From: CAKTOF01 sp964544345
GTDB taxonomy: Bacteria > Bacillota > Clostridia > Oscillospirales > Oscillospiraceae
DNA: 7,103 bases
Direction: 5' to 3'
NCBI GenBank assembly: GCA_964544345.1
Contig: CAZJBT010000112.1
Coordinates: 1-7,103 of the forward strand
In this document: in pieces, positions 5,505 to 7,103 of the stretch
Position numbering within the stretch: the stretch's first letter is position 1
How the letters are laid out: each line of letters begins with the position of its first letter
The notes under the pieces: generated by a model
Databases searched by the model: none
Seen by the model: the letters and a program-made list of their open reading frames with translations, nothing else
What the model was told of the DNA's origin: nothing
Made by a program: the position numbers and the translations under genes

Positions 5505-6307
5505 ATACGATCGACTTCAACAAAAAGACGGGCTTTATCTGCGATATGGACGGCGTGATCTATCACGGAAATCAGATCCTGCCCGGTGTCGCGGAGTTTA
5601 TCCGATGGCTCCACGACGAGAATAAGGAATACCTGTTCCTGACGAATAACAGCGGCTATACGCCCCGAGAGCTGCATCAAAAGCTGGCTCGCATGGGGCT
5701 GGAGGTACCGGAGGAGCGCTTCTACACCAGCGCGCTCGCCACCGCTGCGTTTTTGAGGGAGCAGTCGCCGGGCTGCTCGGTGTTCGCCATCGGAGAGGCG
5801 GGACTGCTCAACGCGCTCTACGACGCGGGTATCACGATGAACGATGTCAACCCCGACTATGTGGTGGTGGGTGAGGGGCGGTCATACTCGCTCGACACGC
5901 TGACCAAGGCGACCAATCTGGTGCTGGCGGGAGCGAAGCTGATCGGCGCGAACTCCGATGTGTCCGGGCCGATCGAGAACGGCATCGCTCCGGCCTGCCG
6001 CGCGCTCGTTGCGCCCATCGAGATGGCGACCGGCACGCAGGCGTATTTCTGCGGCAAGCCAAACCCGCTGATGATGCGCACGGGGCTGCGGATGCTGAAC
6101 TGCCATTCCGCCGATGCCGTGATGGTGGGAGACCGGATGGATACGGATATCATTTCCGGGCTGGAGAGCGGGATGTCCACCGTTCTGGTGCTCTCGGGCG
6201 TATCCTCACCGGAGACGCTCCGGCGCTATGCCTACCGGCCGAGCCTCGTGCTGGACGGCGTGGGCGATATCGCCGCGCTGGCGTGCGCCGCCAAAGAAAA
6301 AGCGTGA
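5501..6307 (+). CDS. HAD-superfamily phosphatase, NagD (class IIA) type
   Basis: 268 residues, the normal length for NagD/p-nitrophenylphosphatase-like enzymes, which hydrolyse small phosphomonoesters such as sugar or nucleoside phosphates in the cytoplasm. All four HAD motifs are present: DMDGVIY with nucleophile Asp15 and acid/base Asp17, LTNNSG (47-52), Lys186 in GKPNP, and VGDRMDTDI (209-217) with the Mg-binding Asp211 and Asp215. The cap between ~80 and 180 contains VVVGEGRSYS and IGANSD (148-153), typical of class IIA caps. The start is GTG 5501, three bases inside the stop of a small upstream frame; the phrase NKKTGFICDMDGV sets the N-terminus close to this point. It is monocistronic and ends at the 6316-6340 terminator. 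The natural substrate cannot be read from sequence; the annotation as N-acetylglucosamine-linked NagD would be over-precise, as no nag genes are nearby. Confidence 0.93.
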   Translation: MNTIDFNKKTGFICDMDGVIYHGNQILPGVAEFIRWLHDENKEYLFLTNNSGYTPRELHQKLARMGLEVPEERFYTSALATAAFLREQSPGCSVFAIGEAGLLNALYDAGITMNDVNPDYVVVGEGRSYSLDTLTKATNLVLAGAKLIGANSDVSGPIENGIAPACRALVAPIEMATGTQAYFCGKPNPLMMRTGLRMLNCHSADAVMVGDRMDTDIISGLESGMSTVLVLSGVSSPETLRRYAYRPSLVLDGVGDIAALACAAKEKA

Positions 6308-6315
6308 AAATGGCC

Positions 6316-6340
6316 GACAGCCATAGGCTGTCCGTTTTTT
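6316..6340 (+). terminator. Intrinsic terminator of the NagD-type gene
   Basis: GACAGCC (6316-6322) pairs with GGCTGTC (6326-6332) around ATA, followed by CG and TTTTTT (6335-6340). It starts 8 nt after the stop codon. Confidence 0.88.
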
Positions 6341-6421
6341 GGTTTCACTGGTTTTGCGCCGCCGAGTCTGTGCCGCGAGTTTCCCAGATTCGCATGAGCG
6401 GTCAGAACTTTGCGCCGATGG

Positions 6422-6475
6422 AAAGAGATTCCCCGCGGACGATCTGCTCGCGGGGAATCTCTTTACAATTTTCTT
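6422..6475 (+). terminator. Long perfect hairpin between convergent genes, probable second terminator
   Basis: AAAGAGATTCCCCGCG (6422-6437) is fully complementary to 6449-6464, a 16-bp stem with an 11-nt loop. The 3' side continues ACAATTTTCTTTTGTC, a loose T-rich tail. It is about 80 nt beyond the first terminator and 126 nt before the end of the leftward gene. In the leftward direction only CTCTTT ends the stem. The remaining bases of 6308-6589 show no gene. Confidence 0.65.
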
Positions 6476-6589
6476 TTGTCCGGACTATGCCATCGGGAAC
6501 GAGCTATACTGCTTGGCTGCCCTGCGGTTCAAGACCGTACTGCCAGCCGGCAGCTTCATGCACCGAAGACAAGGTAACGGCTCACAGAA

Positions 6590-6991
6590 TCAGAATGTGT
6601 ACTCTCTGGGAGGGTTGCCGGAGAAATCAGCGATCACAGCCTTTGCGTCTGCAAGATAGAATACTGCAAATGTGGGGTTATCGGCCGTCTGATAATTGCC
6701 TTTTACGATCGGGTTTTTCAGGGCAGCTTCCTTGATTTCCCGGTCGTCCACGAAAACTGCTTGGCCGCTGATACGGATCCACTCATAAGCCGGGGAGGAA
6801 ATGCAGACTTCCACATTGGGGTTTTCCTGCATATCTTTATAAACGTCCTTCTGATTGCCGGTGTTGAACCACAGCTTGCCGTCCTTTTCAAAACTGAACA
6901 TGAACGGGCGGCACTTTGCCTTTCCGTCGCGGCCTACAGTTGCAAGATACTGAACGGGATTTGCCTCCAAAAACTTCGATACTTCTGACAT
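6590..6991 (-). CDS. Pyridoxamine 5'-phosphate oxidase-superfamily (FMN split-barrel) protein
   Basis: 133 residues, typical of the small single-domain flavin-binding split-barrel proteins rather than the ~210-residue biosynthetic PdxH. Visible family features: NPVQYLATVGRDGKAKCRPF (11-30), the first strands of the barrel; KLWFNTGNQKDVYKDMQENP (39-58), the conserved strand and helix near the flavin phosphate; VEVCISSP (60-67); WIRISGQAVFVDDREIKEA (71-89), the standard GxA and conserved acidic turn; and an ending of the form ADFSGNPP. It probably binds FMN or a related deazaflavin and acts as a small reductase or oxidase; the substrate is unknown. Nim-type nitroimidazole reductases belong to the same superfamily but cannot be claimed. 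The start is supported by AAGGAGGG (complement of 7000-7007), 8 nt upstream. Codon and base use is clearly less GC-rich than in the other genes here, suggesting a different history. Confidence 0.9.
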   Translation of the reverse strand: MSEVSKFLEANPVQYLATVGRDGKAKCRPFMFSFEKDGKLWFNTGNQKDVYKDMQENPNVEVCISSPAYEWIRISGQAVFVDDREIKEAALKNPIVKGNYQTADNPTFAVFYLADAKAVIADFSGNPPREYTF

Positions 6992-7018
6992 GGTGAATGC
7001 CCTCCTTGGAAGATAATT

Positions 7019-7047
7019 TATTTACTGTTCTGTCGAACAGCGATAAA
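7019..7047 (-). promoter_or_regulatory. Likely promoter with a perfect dyad in the spacer, upstream of the flavin-type gene
   Basis: On the reverse strand TTTATC (7047-7042), a 17-nt spacer and TAAATA (7024-7019) form a modest promoter. The spacer is filled almost exactly by the dyad CTGTTC-N4-GAACAG (7025-7040). It looks like an operator for a dimeric regulator, or a hairpin if transcription starts further upstream. Confidence 0.45.
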
Positions 7048-7055
7048 CGCGGGGA

Positions 7056-7103
7056 TTACTTTCTCACAACGCTGATGCGCTGTTGAATATGATTGCCGCC
7101 GAC
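7056..7103 (-). CDS. Possible 3' end of another leftward gene
   Basis: The reverse strand is open from the window edge for 15 codons (VGGNHIQQRISVVRK) to TAA at 7058-7056, 64 nt before the start of the flavin-type gene. If real, it would be the upstream neighbour. The piece is too short to identify, and an open frame of this size is expected by chance. Confidence 0.2.
   Translation of the reverse strand, partial: VGGNHIQQRISVVRK

Noticed and set aside
6525..6545. tRNA T-arm-like sequence (TGCGG TTCAAGA CCGTA)
   Set aside because: No matching acceptor, anticodon or D arm upstream; the loop does not end in a pyrimidine as required.
7025..7040. LexA (SOS) box
   Set aside because: The Firmicute LexA site has GAAC-N4-GTTC; this dyad has the half-sites in the opposite order.

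Overview
The window looks like chromosome from a GC-rich, low-motility-of-content Firmicute, most likely a gut Oscillospiraceae/Clostridia member (Flavonifractor- or Lawsonibacter-like). This is inferred from strong AAGGAGG-type ribosome binding sites, sigma-A promoters, many intrinsic terminators, and codons rich in G/C at the third position. The genus cannot be fixed from the sequence alone. No phage, transposon, CRISPR array, rRNA or tRNA was seen.

Layout from left to right. The 5' end of argS (arginyl-tRNA synthetase) runs leftward off the edge (1-444). Divergent from it is a homocysteine S-methyltransferase-domain protein (548-1765) with an odd C-terminal extension, ending at an intrinsic terminator. 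A clear promoter (1858-1886) and a structured GC-rich leader then precede a two-gene operon (1975-4363). Its products are both M24-fold (aminopeptidase P/creatinase-like) proteins that have lost most or all of the family's metal ligands. A perfect hairpin terminator (4447-4480) separates this operon from a convergent leftward gene (4484-5311) of the phloretin hydrolase/DAPG hydrolase family, a carbon-carbon bond hydrolase for polyphenols.

Divergent from the hydrolase gene is a NagD-type HAD phosphatase gene (5501-6307). It has an extended -10 promoter with an overlapping palindrome and a 15-codon upstream reading frame whose stop overlaps the phosphatase start. Two hairpins follow (6316-6340 and 6422-6464). 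The last gene (6590-6991, leftward) is a small FMN-type split-barrel protein of the pyridoxamine-phosphate-oxidase superfamily. It has visibly lower GC and a 16-bp dyad filling the spacer of its likely promoter.

The genes do not form one obvious pathway. The best candidates for something undescribed are the tandem pair of metal-site-degenerate M24 proteins, the methyltransferase with what looks like a shrunken pterin-binding domain, and the polyphenol hydrolase with a possible PadR-regulator remnant in its upstream region.
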